From Bacteroidaceae bacterium (GTDB lineage Bacteria > Bacteroidota > Bacteroidia > Bacteroidales > Bacteroidaceae): 19,537 bases of DNA. The stretch spans positions 1-19,537 of the forward strand of contig JAFYYO010000179.1 of NCBI GenBank assembly GCA_017557475.1. Reading direction: 5' to 3'. The notes under the pieces are model-generated. The model did no database searches, was not told the origin of the DNA, and was given only the letters and a program-made list of their open reading frames with translations. Shown here piece by piece: positions 6,963 to 14,750 of this stretch (positions are counted from its first letter, which is position 1; each line of letters starts with the position of its first letter). Position numbers and translations under genes: made by a program.

Positions 6963-8162
6963 CTACTTAATTACGAACTTTACTCCGCCTACGATATATA
7001 GACCTGCAGGCAGACCCTGTACGTCGTTGGTAGTGCGAAGTTGTGTGCCGCTGATAGTATAGACACCTTCAGCATTGTTGTCTTTTCTCTCTGCAAGAAT
7101 CTCGTCAATGCCCGAACCTTCGAGGCAAGCATTTAATACGGCTGGCGTTCCTGCATCTGCTTTGAGGTAGCATGTGTTGGCTGGAATGCAAGTGACAGTG
7201 ATATCATCTTCTGTTGTCCAGTCAACTGCCTCTATCTCTTTCAGGCGGTCAGGGGCATTGTTACTAAAAGTAAGTTTGCCACCGCTAACAGTAAGCACTC
7301 GCATGGTGGAGGCATTGAACTCTGTATATGCATCCACAGATTCTGCTGGGCGATCACCATTGCAGAAATAGACGCCAACAAGCTTGTTGTCTGTGATCTT
7401 AGCCGTATTGGGGCTGAGGAGCTCTATGCGGTTGTTGGAGGGGTCTGTAGACGAGCACTCGATGATGACGGGCGTCTCTCCTGGTACGTCGCCGCTAATT
7501 TCCTTCATGATAGCGTCGCTGCCAGTAACCTGGTTGATGTAGTAAACATGCATGTCGGGCGATGCCGTCCTGAAGGGGAATACTGCATAGAACGGCTGGT
7601 AGTACTTGCCGTTCAACTCGATCGTAGGAGTAATGCCGAAATAGTTCGTAGCATGGTTTACATCGATCTTATCGACAACCCAACGGCGAGCCGTGGCCTT
7701 GCCGCTTGTGCCTAATTGCCCCTGCGGCCTGTCGCTCGACGTCCTGTCGTCAGTAAGATACTTCGTTACATTGGCTCGTTGTGCATAAACCTCGTATGTG
7801 CCATCAGACTTCTGTTCAATTGTTACATAGTAACCATCAAAGTCGTCGGTGTGAGTGAGTTGATGGATACCAGTGCCTTGTGCCTGAAGGTCATACTTAC
7901 TACCTACTTTCTTAATATATATGACGGTGGCAGGATCAGAGATTGTCTTGCTGGCATCTTTCCACAACTGGATAGCCTGGAAGTCCTCTCTGTCATGAGT
8001 CATATCGTAGTAGTCCTTGTTGTCCGTTACATAGATGTAACGTCCAGTGGCATAATTGTGGACACGATAGTAATCATCGCCGACAATACCTGTGCCATTC
8101 TGTGCAATAGCGCTCGCCAGACTGAGCGAGGCCATAATAAATAATGTGTAGAGTCTTCTCAT
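6963..8162 (-). CDS. Secreted protein with T9SS-like C-terminal tail
   Basis: A 399-aa protein with signal peptide MRRLYTLFIMASLSLASAIA followed by the mature start QNGTG. The body is polar and rich in Thr, Asp and Tyr, suggesting beta structure. The region around YRVHNYATGRYIYVTD (about 32-47) resembles the start of a ricin-like or carbohydrate-binding module, but I cannot assign it. The C-terminal 30 or so residues (GVYTISGTQL, then GLPAGLYIV and VKFVIK) have the pattern of the type-A sorting tails of type IX secretion cargo: 'G-x-Y-x-x-x-G', 'G-x-Y-I-V' and a short basic end. Such shortened tails are common on Prevotella surface proteins. It lies between the OmpA gene (80 nt away, with a GC-rich hairpin) and the barrel gene (63 nt). 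Function unknown. Confidence 0.7.
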   Translation of the reverse strand: MRRLYTLFIMASLSLASAIAQNGTGIVGDDYYRVHNYATGRYIYVTDNKDYYDMTHDREDFQAIQLWKDASKTISDPATVIYIKKVGSKYDLQAQGTGIHQLTHTDDFDGYYVTIEQKSDGTYEVYAQRANVTKYLTDDRTSSDRPQGQLGTSGKATARRWVVDKIDVNHATNYFGITPTIELNGKYYQPFYAVFPFRTASPDMHVYYINQVTGSDAIMKEISGDVPGETPVIIECSSTDPSNNRIELLSPNTAKITDNKLVGVYFCNGDRPAESVDAYTEFNASTMRVLTVSGGKLTFSNNAPDRLKEIEAVDWTTEDDITVTCIPANTCYLKADAGTPAVLNACLEGSGIDEILAERKDNNAEGVYTISGTQLRTTNDVQGLPAGLYIVGGVKFVIK

Positions 8163-8173
8163 AGATGATAATT

Positions 8174-8216
8174 CTTCCCCCCGCCACTACGCTTGCAGCA
8201 GAATGACGGGGGGAAG
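8174..8216. other. Strong 10-bp GC-rich hairpin in the OmpA / T9SS-like gene gap
   Basis: CTTCCCCCCG (8174-8183) is perfectly complementary to CGGGGGGAAG (8207-8216) across a 23-nt loop. In the minus-strand transcript it starts 26 nt after the OmpA stop codon and ends 11 nt before the next start codon. No T-run follows. It could reduce read-through, protect the upstream mRNA from 3' exonucleases, or be a REP-like dispersed element. Confidence 0.75.
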
Positions 8217-8242
8217 TTAGTTTAATTGAGTGGTGTCAATTA

Positions 8243-9415
8243 TTAGTCGCAAATGCAGATGGTAACACGGTTGAGGTCGTTCTGCTCGTAAGGCTGAACG
8301 GTGTCTCCCTTGCTGTCCATCATGATGCGGCTGCGGTCAATGCCAAACTTGTTAACCAAGAGGTTGGTGATAACCTCAGCACGCCTCTGCGCATAGCCAA
8401 CATTGAGCTTGGGATTGCCAGTGCCCTTGTCGGCATAACCAGTAACAGAAACCTTTGTTTCGGGATACTTGTTCATGTAAGCTACAACATCCTCTACCTT
8501 AGCCATCTCAGTCCTGCTGACATCAGAGCCACGGAGAGTGAAGAAGATGTCGCGACGCATGCTCTCGCGCTTGGGAGCTTCGGGTTCTTTATAGACAACC
8601 TTCTCGACGGGCTTCTCAACAATCTTCTCGACGATCTTCTCTACAACAATGGGCTCAGCAGCGGGCTTCTTGGCGAGTTTGCCAAGACGAACCTTTACAC
8701 CTGCCAGTGCATTGAAGTACCAGTCGGCATTGCCTGCCTTCTTGGAGTTGTAGTGATCGGAGGTGGCGTTGCAGTTCAACTCAAGGCCAAGGGCAACACG
8801 ACGACTTACATTGAAGTCAACGTAAGCACCTACACGACCGACGAAGCGGACCTTCGTGCCGTCCCAGGTTTCTGTCATTGCGTGTGCAATGTCTGTGAAC
8901 TCAGAACCGCTAATATAGTTATGTAGAGCTACAGCTTCGTCATTGTTCCACCCAATGTTCATGCCGAGACCTGCCAGCAGACCGAAGTTGCAGACACGGT
9001 CAGCTTTGTAGCCAAGAATCCAATTGGTCAGGTCGCATGTAACATCGAAAGTGGGAGCGATGAAGTTATATTTCCAAGTCTGTAAACCAAGACCCTTCAG
9101 GTCAACGGGATCTGTTGGTGTTGGTGCGGGGTAGTTAGAGAAGTCGGTGCCACCCTTGCTCTGCCATGTGTCAAGAGCAAGACGCAGACCCCAAACGGGA
9201 GTGAAGTTGTAACCACCTGCTAACTGAAGGTTGCCAGAGAGGAGGTCGCTGAATTTTACTTCGCCCAGAGTGTACTGTCCGCCAATCTGAGCCTGAACAT
9301 ACCAATGAGGAACAAAAGCCTCACAGGCCTTTTCTGCAGCCTGCGGCTGCTGCGCAGATGCTGTGAGGCATCCGGCAAGCAGTGCAGCTGACATGAATAT
9401 CTTCTTAAGTTTCAT
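8243..9415 (-). CDS. OmpA family outer-membrane protein with peptidoglycan-binding domain
   Basis: A 390-aa porin-like protein that ties the outer membrane to the cell wall. The signal peptide ends near MKLKKIFMSAALLAGCLTAS. An N-terminal barrel spans about 30-247. A linker at about 250-285 repeats IVEK/PVEK (VVEKIVEKIVEKPVEKVV). The OmpA C-terminal domain covers about 288-390. In it, Asp329 (GYADKGTGN) and Arg344 (YAQRRA) are 15 residues apart, as are the two residues that hold diaminopimelate in characterised OmpA proteins. The gene lies 42 nt after the coiled-coil lipoprotein gene and is probably cotranscribed with it. Several extra Cys in the barrel (positions 31, 127, 142, 215) and the CIC near the end are unusual and may form disulfides. 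Confidence 0.93.
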   Translation of the reverse strand: MKLKKIFMSAALLAGCLTASAQQPQAAEKACEAFVPHWYVQAQIGGQYTLGEVKFSDLLSGNLQLAGGYNFTPVWGLRLALDTWQSKGGTDFSNYPAPTPTDPVDLKGLGLQTWKYNFIAPTFDVTCDLTNWILGYKADRVCNFGLLAGLGMNIGWNNDEAVALHNYISGSEFTDIAHAMTETWDGTKVRFVGRVGAYVDFNVSRRVALGLELNCNATSDHYNSKKAGNADWYFNALAGVKVRLGKLAKKPAAEPIVVEKIVEKIVEKPVEKVVYKEPEAPKRESMRRDIFFTLRGSDVSRTEMAKVEDVVAYMNKYPETKVSVTGYADKGTGNPKLNVGYAQRRAEVITNLLVNKFGIDRSRIMMDSKGDTVQPYEQNDLNRVTICICD

Positions 9416-9457
9416 AATCTTTTCTTTTATTTTAGTTCAGAAAGTGGTTTTTACTTC

Positions 9458-12400
9458 TTACTTAATCTTAACATAGTACTTCGTGGTAGAAATGTTGCCT
9501 TCGAAGTCAAGGATAGAGAATGCAATCTCGTAGGTGTAACCGCTAGTCAGCTTAGATTCGTCAACAGGAATCATACGGTTTGTACCGTCGAGAACTGTGT
9601 TGAATTCGTAGCCGCTGTTAGCGGTCTTCAGTGCCTGAACCAGATTGTAGTCATTATCTGCCTGAGCGCTCTTGCCTGCTTCATTGAAGACGTTCGTTAC
9701 TGCAACGTGCTTTCTTGCCAGAGGCACGATGAGTTCCATGTTCTTTGTTGTGGGATAGAGCTTCAAGCCTTCCTTATCCAACTCGGTGGGGAAGTACTTG
9801 CTAGTGCTCAGTCTCTTGAAGCCCTTATAGTCGTTGCTTGCGCACAAGAACGGACCGAAGCGGCGGTTTACAGAGTTGAAGAAGTAACAAGTTGTGTGGT
9901 TAATCTTGTTCAGATACTTCTTAAGATATTCGTCCATGAGGTCGTCAATCCATCCATTAACAACTCCCTCGTAAGCGTTAATCTTACCAAGAGTCTCGGT
10001 CAATTCGAATGTGAGCTGGCTGAGTTCGTCAACAATCTTCTGAGCATCGCCAATAATCTCCTTAACGAATGGAACATGGACTTTACCTTGACCAAGTATC
10101 TTGTGGAGATAGATGTACTGAGTGGCTGTTGGAGTGAGGTTAGAACCGGAGATGGTTGCAACATCATATGTGTCCTCTTCTGTGGTGAGTCTAAGTGTAC
10201 CGGAAACAACTTCTGCCTTCAGAGTTGATTCGACGAGAGAGATTGTTACATAAGCTGTCTTTTCACCGGTTGAATCCTGAGCACGTACTACAATCACACC
10301 TTGCAGTTTAGAAGGATCATCGGGATTGTTCTGAATTACGAGAGTTGTTTTGTTAATGTTAACCTCGTCGCTGTCATATCTGATAGCTTCGGGGACAGTT
10401 ACTTTCGTACCATTGATGGTGAGATCCTTATCAAACTTCAACCAGCAACGACCGTCGTTGTAGTTCTCCATGTTGAACTTCACACCGTTGATTGTGAAGC
10501 TTGAGGTCTGAATCTCAAGTTTTGCTAACATATTGCTGGTGTAATCAACAAGACTGATTCCGTCAATCTGCAGACCGTTGAAGAGTTCTTGAATCTTCCA
10601 TGAGCCATTTGCCTCTTGGAAAATGAAGTGAACGTGATCTTTCAAGGTAGCAGCGATGTCGTCGAGGAAGTCTTCAACATCTTCGTAACCAGGAATTGTG
10701 TAGTAATGAACGTCCTTGAATGTAGCCAGGTTGAGAGGTCTGATGACTGTGGTAGCCAGGTTGTACTGAGAGTAGATGGCTGCATCGTTTCCGTCAATGT
10801 CCTTATACGGGCACTTCAGACCTTGCTGGTCAGTTCTCATTTCATGGATGACGTTGTAAACCTTTGTTGCCAAACCGCCGAGGTCGCCGCTGTCGCCTGT
10901 GCTGTTGATGAAGTTATCAGCAACTTTAGCCAGCTTCTCGCGAATCTGTTGGATTGCATCTATCAGGGTCTGTTCGTTAAGAGCAAACTCAAGCTTGCTG
11001 AGGTCGCTCTTCTTGATAGAAGCGTCAGCCTCGTAGAAACCATTGTCAGCACGGGTGAAGCCGAACTGCAGAGTAGCGTCGCTCTTCTTGAGGGGAGAGA
11101 GTGTGATGGGTGATACCTCATCCTGAGTGTTTACAATCTGAAGCTCCAGATCTGTAGCGTCGAAGGATGTGGGGTTAACGGTTACATATACCTTGCCGGC
11201 ATTAGCGTTACCATTCTCGTCCTCGTTCAAGAGAGTCTTGTTAGCCTTCTGCTCGAAGACTTCTACGCCTTCAATCATCTCCCAGTCCTTAGCGGTGAGA
11301 ACTTCCTTCTTACGAACGTAGTTAGCGTCATCGGTGGTGGGGAACTCAACGTTAGTAGCGGGCTTGCCGTAGTAAGCAACCAGAACGTTGGTCTGGATGT
11401 TTGCGGGGATGGTTACGCTACCGAACATTGGGTTGTATGTGCCCTGAACGATGAGACCTGTTACTTGGCTGCGCAGATACTCCTGAATAGCTTCAACATC
11501 TTCTAAGAGTTCCTTAACCTCAGGATAAATCTCGTTGAGCTTTTCCTCTGCAGTCGTCAAGCGCTCATCGATAGCAGAAACATCTGTTACCAGTTTCTCG
11601 ACTATTGGTTTGAGCTCTCCAATTGTAGTCTCGACATTCGTGAGACGTTCGTCGAACACGATATCAGCTGCTTCGAGTGCGTCAATGCGCTCGATTTGCT
11701 CTTGCAGTTCTTCCTTGGTAACGAAGTCCTTAATCATATCTGCGAGTTGCTCGAGGGCTTTCTCATGCAGTCTGATGGCTTCCTCATTTGTGGCGATTCT
11801 GTCAACGAGTTCGCTCTTTAATTTCTCGATCTCTAACATAACTTCTGCCTTAGCTGCTGCGATAGCTTCTTCGCACCAGGAATGGCAGCATTCGAATTCT
11901 CCTTCCAGTTTGGCGAGTCTCTCAGCCAATTCGTCAACCTTGCTGACCTTCTCCTTGAGTTCGGTGATGGCTTCAGTGTTGGCACCAACTTGTTCTGCCA
12001 ACTTCTCCATGGTTGCTACTTTCTCCTTGAGGTTCGCGATTTCGCTCTCGTTTACGGCCACGCGAGTGGTGAGAGCATCAATGAGTTCTGCTTTTGCTAA
12101 AGCTTCAGCAGCCTTTTCCAGAGCGCTGTTGGCTGTGGTTGTTGCAAGTGTTACCTTACCATCAAGTTCATTAACCTTCGTGGTGAGGGTAGTGATGGCT
12201 TCCTTGTTGTTCTCAGCCATTGTCTTTGCTTCGGTTGCTATTGTCTTAGCATCTGTAGCGTTGTTGGCAGCAGTCTCATACAAACCTTTGAGGATCTCTG
12301 CCAATGTCTTTGCCTCGTTGGCTGTGTTCTGTGCTGTCTCTGCAAGAGACTTGGCGTTCTCAGCAGCTGTTGCAGCCTGGTCGGCAGCGGTCTTAGCAGC

Positions 12401-13015
12401 CTCAGCGAGGTCTTCTACTTGCTTGAGGCCTTCCAGAGCCTGATTGACTTTTGCCTTAACTTCAGCCATGTCTGCCTCGAGTGCACCGAGCTTCGACATA
12501 ATGGTGGCGCAGTCACACTCGCAAGACTTCATCTTCAAGAGTGCCTCTTCCAGTATTGCTACTTGCTCTTTGAGGTATTCGAGTTGGCCAACACGCTCAA
12601 CGAGCCTTACCAATTCTTCTTTAGTAGCGTACTGGAGCTTGATGTCCTCAATCACATCGTTGATGTCATGAAGCATCTGGTCAATCTCAGTCTTGGTGTA
12701 GACGTCCTTAATCTTGGCGAATTCCGTAAGAGCAGCATTGATGTTGTTAATCTGTTCTTGCAGATACTGGTCTTCGCTGTTCACCCAAGAGAGCATCAAA
12801 GCTGTGTCACATTCGCAAGAGTTGATTGCTGCGATCATAGCCTCCAACTCGGCAATGCGAGCCTCGAGGGCTTCTCTCAAAGTCGCATCGTCTGCGATGG
12901 ACTTAGCACGCAACTCGTTGTACAGATCTTCGTTTGTGTCCTTACAAGAAACAAACGAACCCACGCTGACTGCTGCAACCAGCAGCATGAGTAATTGAAT
13001 GAGTTTCTTTTTCAT
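9458..13015 (-). CDS. Large coiled-coil lipoprotein of unknown function
   Basis: A 1185-aa protein. Its N-terminus MKKKLIQLLMLLVAAVSVGS is followed by a lipobox-like FVSC (Cys24). KDTNED comes next, an acidic start of the kind linked to surface export of Bacteroidetes lipoproteins. Residues 30-515 form a long, almost unbroken coiled coil: Ala/Glu/Lys heptads, with an especially Ala-rich block at 200-310 (AETAQNTANEAKTLAE type repeats). The motif TKxE followed by hydrophobic residues recurs (YTKTEIDQML 106, ATKEELVRLV 130, VTKEELQEQI 432), resembling hinge motifs of trimeric fibre proteins. Three cysteine clusters sit between helices: CECD 67-70, CECDC 165-169 and CC..C 376-381. Residues 520-1185 are beta-rich and fit no family I know. 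It is the first gene of the envelope cluster, upstream of ompA. It could span the periplasm or project from the surface. Confidence 0.8.
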   Translation of the reverse strand: MKKKLIQLLMLLVAAVSVGSFVSCKDTNEDLYNELRAKSIADDATLREALEARIAELEAMIAAINSCECDTALMLSWVNSEDQYLQEQINNINAALTEFAKIKDVYTKTEIDQMLHDINDVIEDIKLQYATKEELVRLVERVGQLEYLKEQVAILEEALLKMKSCECDCATIMSKLGALEADMAEVKAKVNQALEGLKQVEDLAEAAKTAADQAATAAENAKSLAETAQNTANEAKTLAEILKGLYETAANNATDAKTIATEAKTMAENNKEAITTLTTKVNELDGKVTLATTTANSALEKAAEALAKAELIDALTTRVAVNESEIANLKEKVATMEKLAEQVGANTEAITELKEKVSKVDELAERLAKLEGEFECCHSWCEEAIAAAKAEVMLEIEKLKSELVDRIATNEEAIRLHEKALEQLADMIKDFVTKEELQEQIERIDALEAADIVFDERLTNVETTIGELKPIVEKLVTDVSAIDERLTTAEEKLNEIYPEVKELLEDVEAIQEYLRSQVTGLIVQGTYNPMFGSVTIPANIQTNVLVAYYGKPATNVEFPTTDDANYVRKKEVLTAKDWEMIEGVEVFEQKANKTLLNEDENGNANAGKVYVTVNPTSFDATDLELQIVNTQDEVSPITLSPLKKSDATLQFGFTRADNGFYEADASIKKSDLSKLEFALNEQTLIDAIQQIREKLAKVADNFINSTGDSGDLGGLATKVYNVIHEMRTDQQGLKCPYKDIDGNDAAIYSQYNLATTVIRPLNLATFKDVHYYTIPGYEDVEDFLDDIAATLKDHVHFIFQEANGSWKIQELFNGLQIDGISLVDYTSNMLAKLEIQTSSFTINGVKFNMENYNDGRCWLKFDKDLTINGTKVTVPEAIRYDSDEVNINKTTLVIQNNPDDPSKLQGVIVVRAQDSTGEKTAYVTISLVESTLKAEVVSGTLRLTTEEDTYDVATISGSNLTPTATQYIYLHKILGQGKVHVPFVKEIIGDAQKIVDELSQLTFELTETLGKINAYEGVVNGWIDDLMDEYLKKYLNKINHTTCYFFNSVNRRFGPFLCASNDYKGFKRLSTSKYFPTELDKEGLKLYPTTKNMELIVPLARKHVAVTNVFNEAGKSAQADNDYNLVQALKTANSGYEFNTVLDGTNRMIPVDESKLTSGYTYEIAFSILDFEGNISTTKYYVKIK

Positions 13016-13107
13016 TTGTTAAAAAGTTATTAATTAATAAATAATGTAGTTCCTTGTTTTCTTCGTTTTTTTTACATAGTTCGCCCTTTATATAGATAAA
13101 CTCCTTG

Positions 13108-13115
13108 CAAAGTTA
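13108..13115 (-). promoter_or_regulatory. Possible promoter -7 box of the envelope cluster
   Basis: The minus strand reads TAACTTTG, matching TAnnTTTG, 93 nt upstream of the coiled-coil lipoprotein ATG. No TTTG is found at the -33 distance, so it would be a weak or activator-dependent promoter. The paired direct repeats at 13154-13201 lie just upstream of it. Confidence 0.4.
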
Positions 13116-13153
13116 CAATTTCATAAGGGAAATACGTTGGGGGTAGAGAGGCG

Positions 13154-13201
13154 TTTAAGTAAAATTAACACATTATGCAGCCTATTTAAGAAAATTAACA
13201 C
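13154..13201. repeat. Pair of direct repeats upstream of the envelope cluster
   Basis: TTTAAGTAAAATTAACAC at 13154-13171 and TTTAAGAAAATTAACAC at 13185-13201 differ by one T and start 31 bp apart, about three helical turns. They lie 140-190 nt upstream of the coiled-coil lipoprotein gene, on the far side of its -7 box. This arrangement fits two binding sites for one regulator. The second copy overlaps the hairpin that follows the CPBP gene. Confidence 0.6.
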
Positions 13202-13235
13202 GCGTTTTTGGCCGTTTAGGTTAAGGGCGCGTGTT
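13197..13235 (-). terminator. Terminator-like hairpin after the CPBP gene
   Basis: AACACGCG (13197-13204) pairs perfectly with CGCGTGTT (13228-13235) across a 23-nt loop. It begins 3 nt after the CPBP stop codon. On the minus strand the tail is the T-rich TAATTTTC. On the plus strand the tail is a perfect T-run, but no plus-strand gene precedes it. Confidence 0.6.
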
Positions 13236-13238
13236 TTT

Positions 13239-14087
13239 TTATTGTTTCTTCTGAGGCTGGTAGCAATCCCAGAAAATCTTCATCAAGACTAGGCTCAGTG
13301 CGGCGCAGAGCAGCATGAGGACGTAGGTATTAGTGTTCCCTCCGAACCATTCGGCATAGGAGGCGTCTTCTATGTCTTCTCCGAAAGTGTAGAGTTGCAG
13401 GGCTACGATACCATTATTTAATATATGTAAGAGGGAGGTCAGCACGATGTTTCCTGTCTTATAATAGATGATGCCGAAGAGGATGGCGAGTGGGAGGGCG
13501 TAGAGGCCTTGTGCGAGGTTGAGGTGTGCAAGGCTGAAAGCTAGTGCTGAGACGATGATTGCAGTCCAGGGATTGGCTCCTCGACGCAGCATTTCGCCTT
13601 CGATGGCTTCGCGAAAAAGGAGTTCTTCGCTGACGGGCCCTACGATGGCGAGCGCCAAGAAGCCCCAGAAGTCGTGGGACATCGAGAGTGACATCTGCAC
13701 CATCACGTCGGGAAGTTCTACTCCTTCTGTCAGGATGGAGGTGGCGAGGGCTCCGAGGATGCCTCCTGCGATGGCGATGAAACCTGTGCGCCAATTGATG
13801 GAGGAGGCTTCAAAGGCTGTGTCGAAGCGGATGTTGTGCAGAAGGAAGTAGCAGGCAATCACGGCGAGAATGTCCACTGCCATCAGTGTGGCCGAGATGA
13901 CGGAGATGGGTATCATCTCGAACAACGGGAGGCTTTGTGCTTCGCCGCTGACATAGGCTTGCATGGCGGTACTGAATTCTGGCGAAATCAGCATGCCGAT
14001 GATGAGGAGCAGAATCGTGCCGAGCCCTTGTGCAAGCAGAAAAACGAGCAGGGTCAGTACGACGGGAGAAAACTTACGCCAGTTCAT
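13239..14087 (-). CDS. CPBP family intramembrane metalloprotease (CAAX/ABI type)
   Basis: A 282-aa membrane protein with about eight hydrophobic segments. It carries the family motifs: EELLFRE at about residues 154-160 (the EExxxR zinc/catalytic motif), then SLAHLNLAQG, and further on LLHILNNG, giving the two conserved His positions and the Asn. Eukaryotic relatives (Rce1) cut prenylated proteins. Bacterial members process or protect against peptides and are often involved in bacteriocin immunity, but no bacteriocin gene is near. It stands alone between the array B region and the envelope-cluster promoter. I found no consensus promoter in the 195 nt upstream, which are mostly hairpin repeats. 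Confidence 0.88.
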   Translation of the reverse strand: MNWRKFSPVVLTLLVFLLAQGLGTILLLIIGMLISPEFSTAMQAYVSGEAQSLPLFEMIPISVISATLMAVDILAVIACYFLLHNIRFDTAFEASSINWRTGFIAIAGGILGALATSILTEGVELPDVMVQMSLSMSHDFWGFLALAIVGPVSEELLFREAIEGEMLRRGANPWTAIIVSALAFSLAHLNLAQGLYALPLAILFGIIYYKTGNIVLTSLLHILNNGIVALQLYTFGEDIEDASYAEWFGGNTNTYVLMLLCAALSLVLMKIFWDCYQPQKKQ

Positions 14088-14118
14088 ATTATATAATGTA
14101 TGCAGTTATGCTTTTCAT

Positions 14119-14254
14119 CATAACACGTTATGTTTGCCATCATAACACGTTATGTTTGCCAACTAGCCACGCCTAGTTTGCGAATTAGCCACGTCTAGTT
14201 TGCGAATTAGGCACGTCTAATTGCCCAACTAGCCACGCCTAGTTTGAGAACTAG
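14119..14254. repeat. Tandem 22-bp hairpin repeat array B (six units plus a half unit)
   Basis: Units begin at 14119, 14141, 14163, 14185, 14207 and 14229 with an exact 22-bp period, and a half unit starts at 14251. The first two have arms CATAA/TTATG around the centre CACG. The next four have arms YTAG/CTAR around NCACGN. All share the CACG centre, and most have linkers of the form TTGCCA or TTTGCGA. In unit 14207, TTAG pairs with CTAA, so both arms changed together relative to CTAG/CTAG. Same family as 4830-4901. It fills most of the gap between the CPBP start codon and the small exported protein gene. Confidence 0.88.
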
Positions 14255-14282
14255 GCTGGTAGGGCTTTTGAATCAGTTGGGT

Positions 14283-14696
14283 TTATTTCTTCTTCCCAGA
14301 GCGGGTTGGAGGCTCTTTACCGTCTTCGATGGCTTGCTTGCGAATGGCTTCGTCGAGGAGTTCCTCGAAACTCTTGATGCGATACAGCTCTTCGTATTCC
14401 TCCAGTATCTTGCGGTCGCGAGCATGTTTCTTGTCTCGCTTGCGGTCCTTTACGGCAAAGGGATGCATGATTTTATCCGTAATCCTTGGTCCGAGCACAT
14501 CGCTCACAGAGGGATATCCGATGCGAGTCTCTTGGTCTTTGCCAATCGAACGGCGTATGGCCTCGTTGACGCGCAGCACGGAGTCGCCGCGAACTTCCAC
14601 TTGTCGCAAGGTATCGACACGCGTCGAATCGACCTTCTGGGCAGAAAGAGTCTCGAAGGTCAGTATGGCGAGCAGCAGAATGAGAGGGCGTTTCAT
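14283..14696 (-). CDS. Small exported protein of unknown function
   Basis: A 137-aa protein beginning MKRPLILLLAILTFETLSAQ, a clear Sec signal peptide cleaved before KVDST. An in-frame start further upstream (14783) would put 29 extra residues before the signal peptide and overlap the GH92 gene, so I chose the ATG complementary to 14694-14696. The mature part has a short beta-like stretch (LRQVEVRGDSVLRV) vaguely like the beginning of a TonB-plug domain. The second half is very charged and helical (KDRKRDKKHARDRKILEEYE), and the end is basic (SGKKK). I recognise no family. A full consensus promoter lies 24 nt upstream, and the gene is divergent from the GH92 gene. Confidence 0.72.
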   Translation of the reverse strand: MKRPLILLLAILTFETLSAQKVDSTRVDTLRQVEVRGDSVLRVNEAIRRSIGKDQETRIGYPSVSDVLGPRITDKIMHPFAVKDRKRDKKHARDRKILEEYEELYRIKSFEELLDEAIRKQAIEDGKEPPTRSGKKK

Positions 14697-14719
14697 GCGT
14701 TTCCTTGTCTTTTTCGGCA

Positions 14720-14750
14720 CAAAAGTAGGCTTTTTTTTGCGAATGACAAA
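14720..14750 (-). promoter_or_regulatory. Consensus promoter of the small exported protein gene
   Basis: On the minus strand, TTTG (complementary to 14747-14750), 19 nt, then TACTTTTG (complementary to 14720-14727). This is a full match to TTTG-N19-TAnnTTTG. The start codon lies 24 nt further on. Confidence 0.75.

Noticed and set aside
11535..12443. 302-aa plus-strand frame
   Set aside because: Ser/Ala-rich mirror of the coiled-coil gene heptads, with no promoter or family match.
13197..13240. Terminator for a plus-strand gene
   Set aside because: The T-run faces the plus strand, but no plus-strand gene precedes it; more likely the CPBP terminator.
14119..14254. CRISPR array or transposon end
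   Set aside because: There are no unique spacers and no transposase or target-site duplication; the strict 22-bp period fits a tandem repeat.
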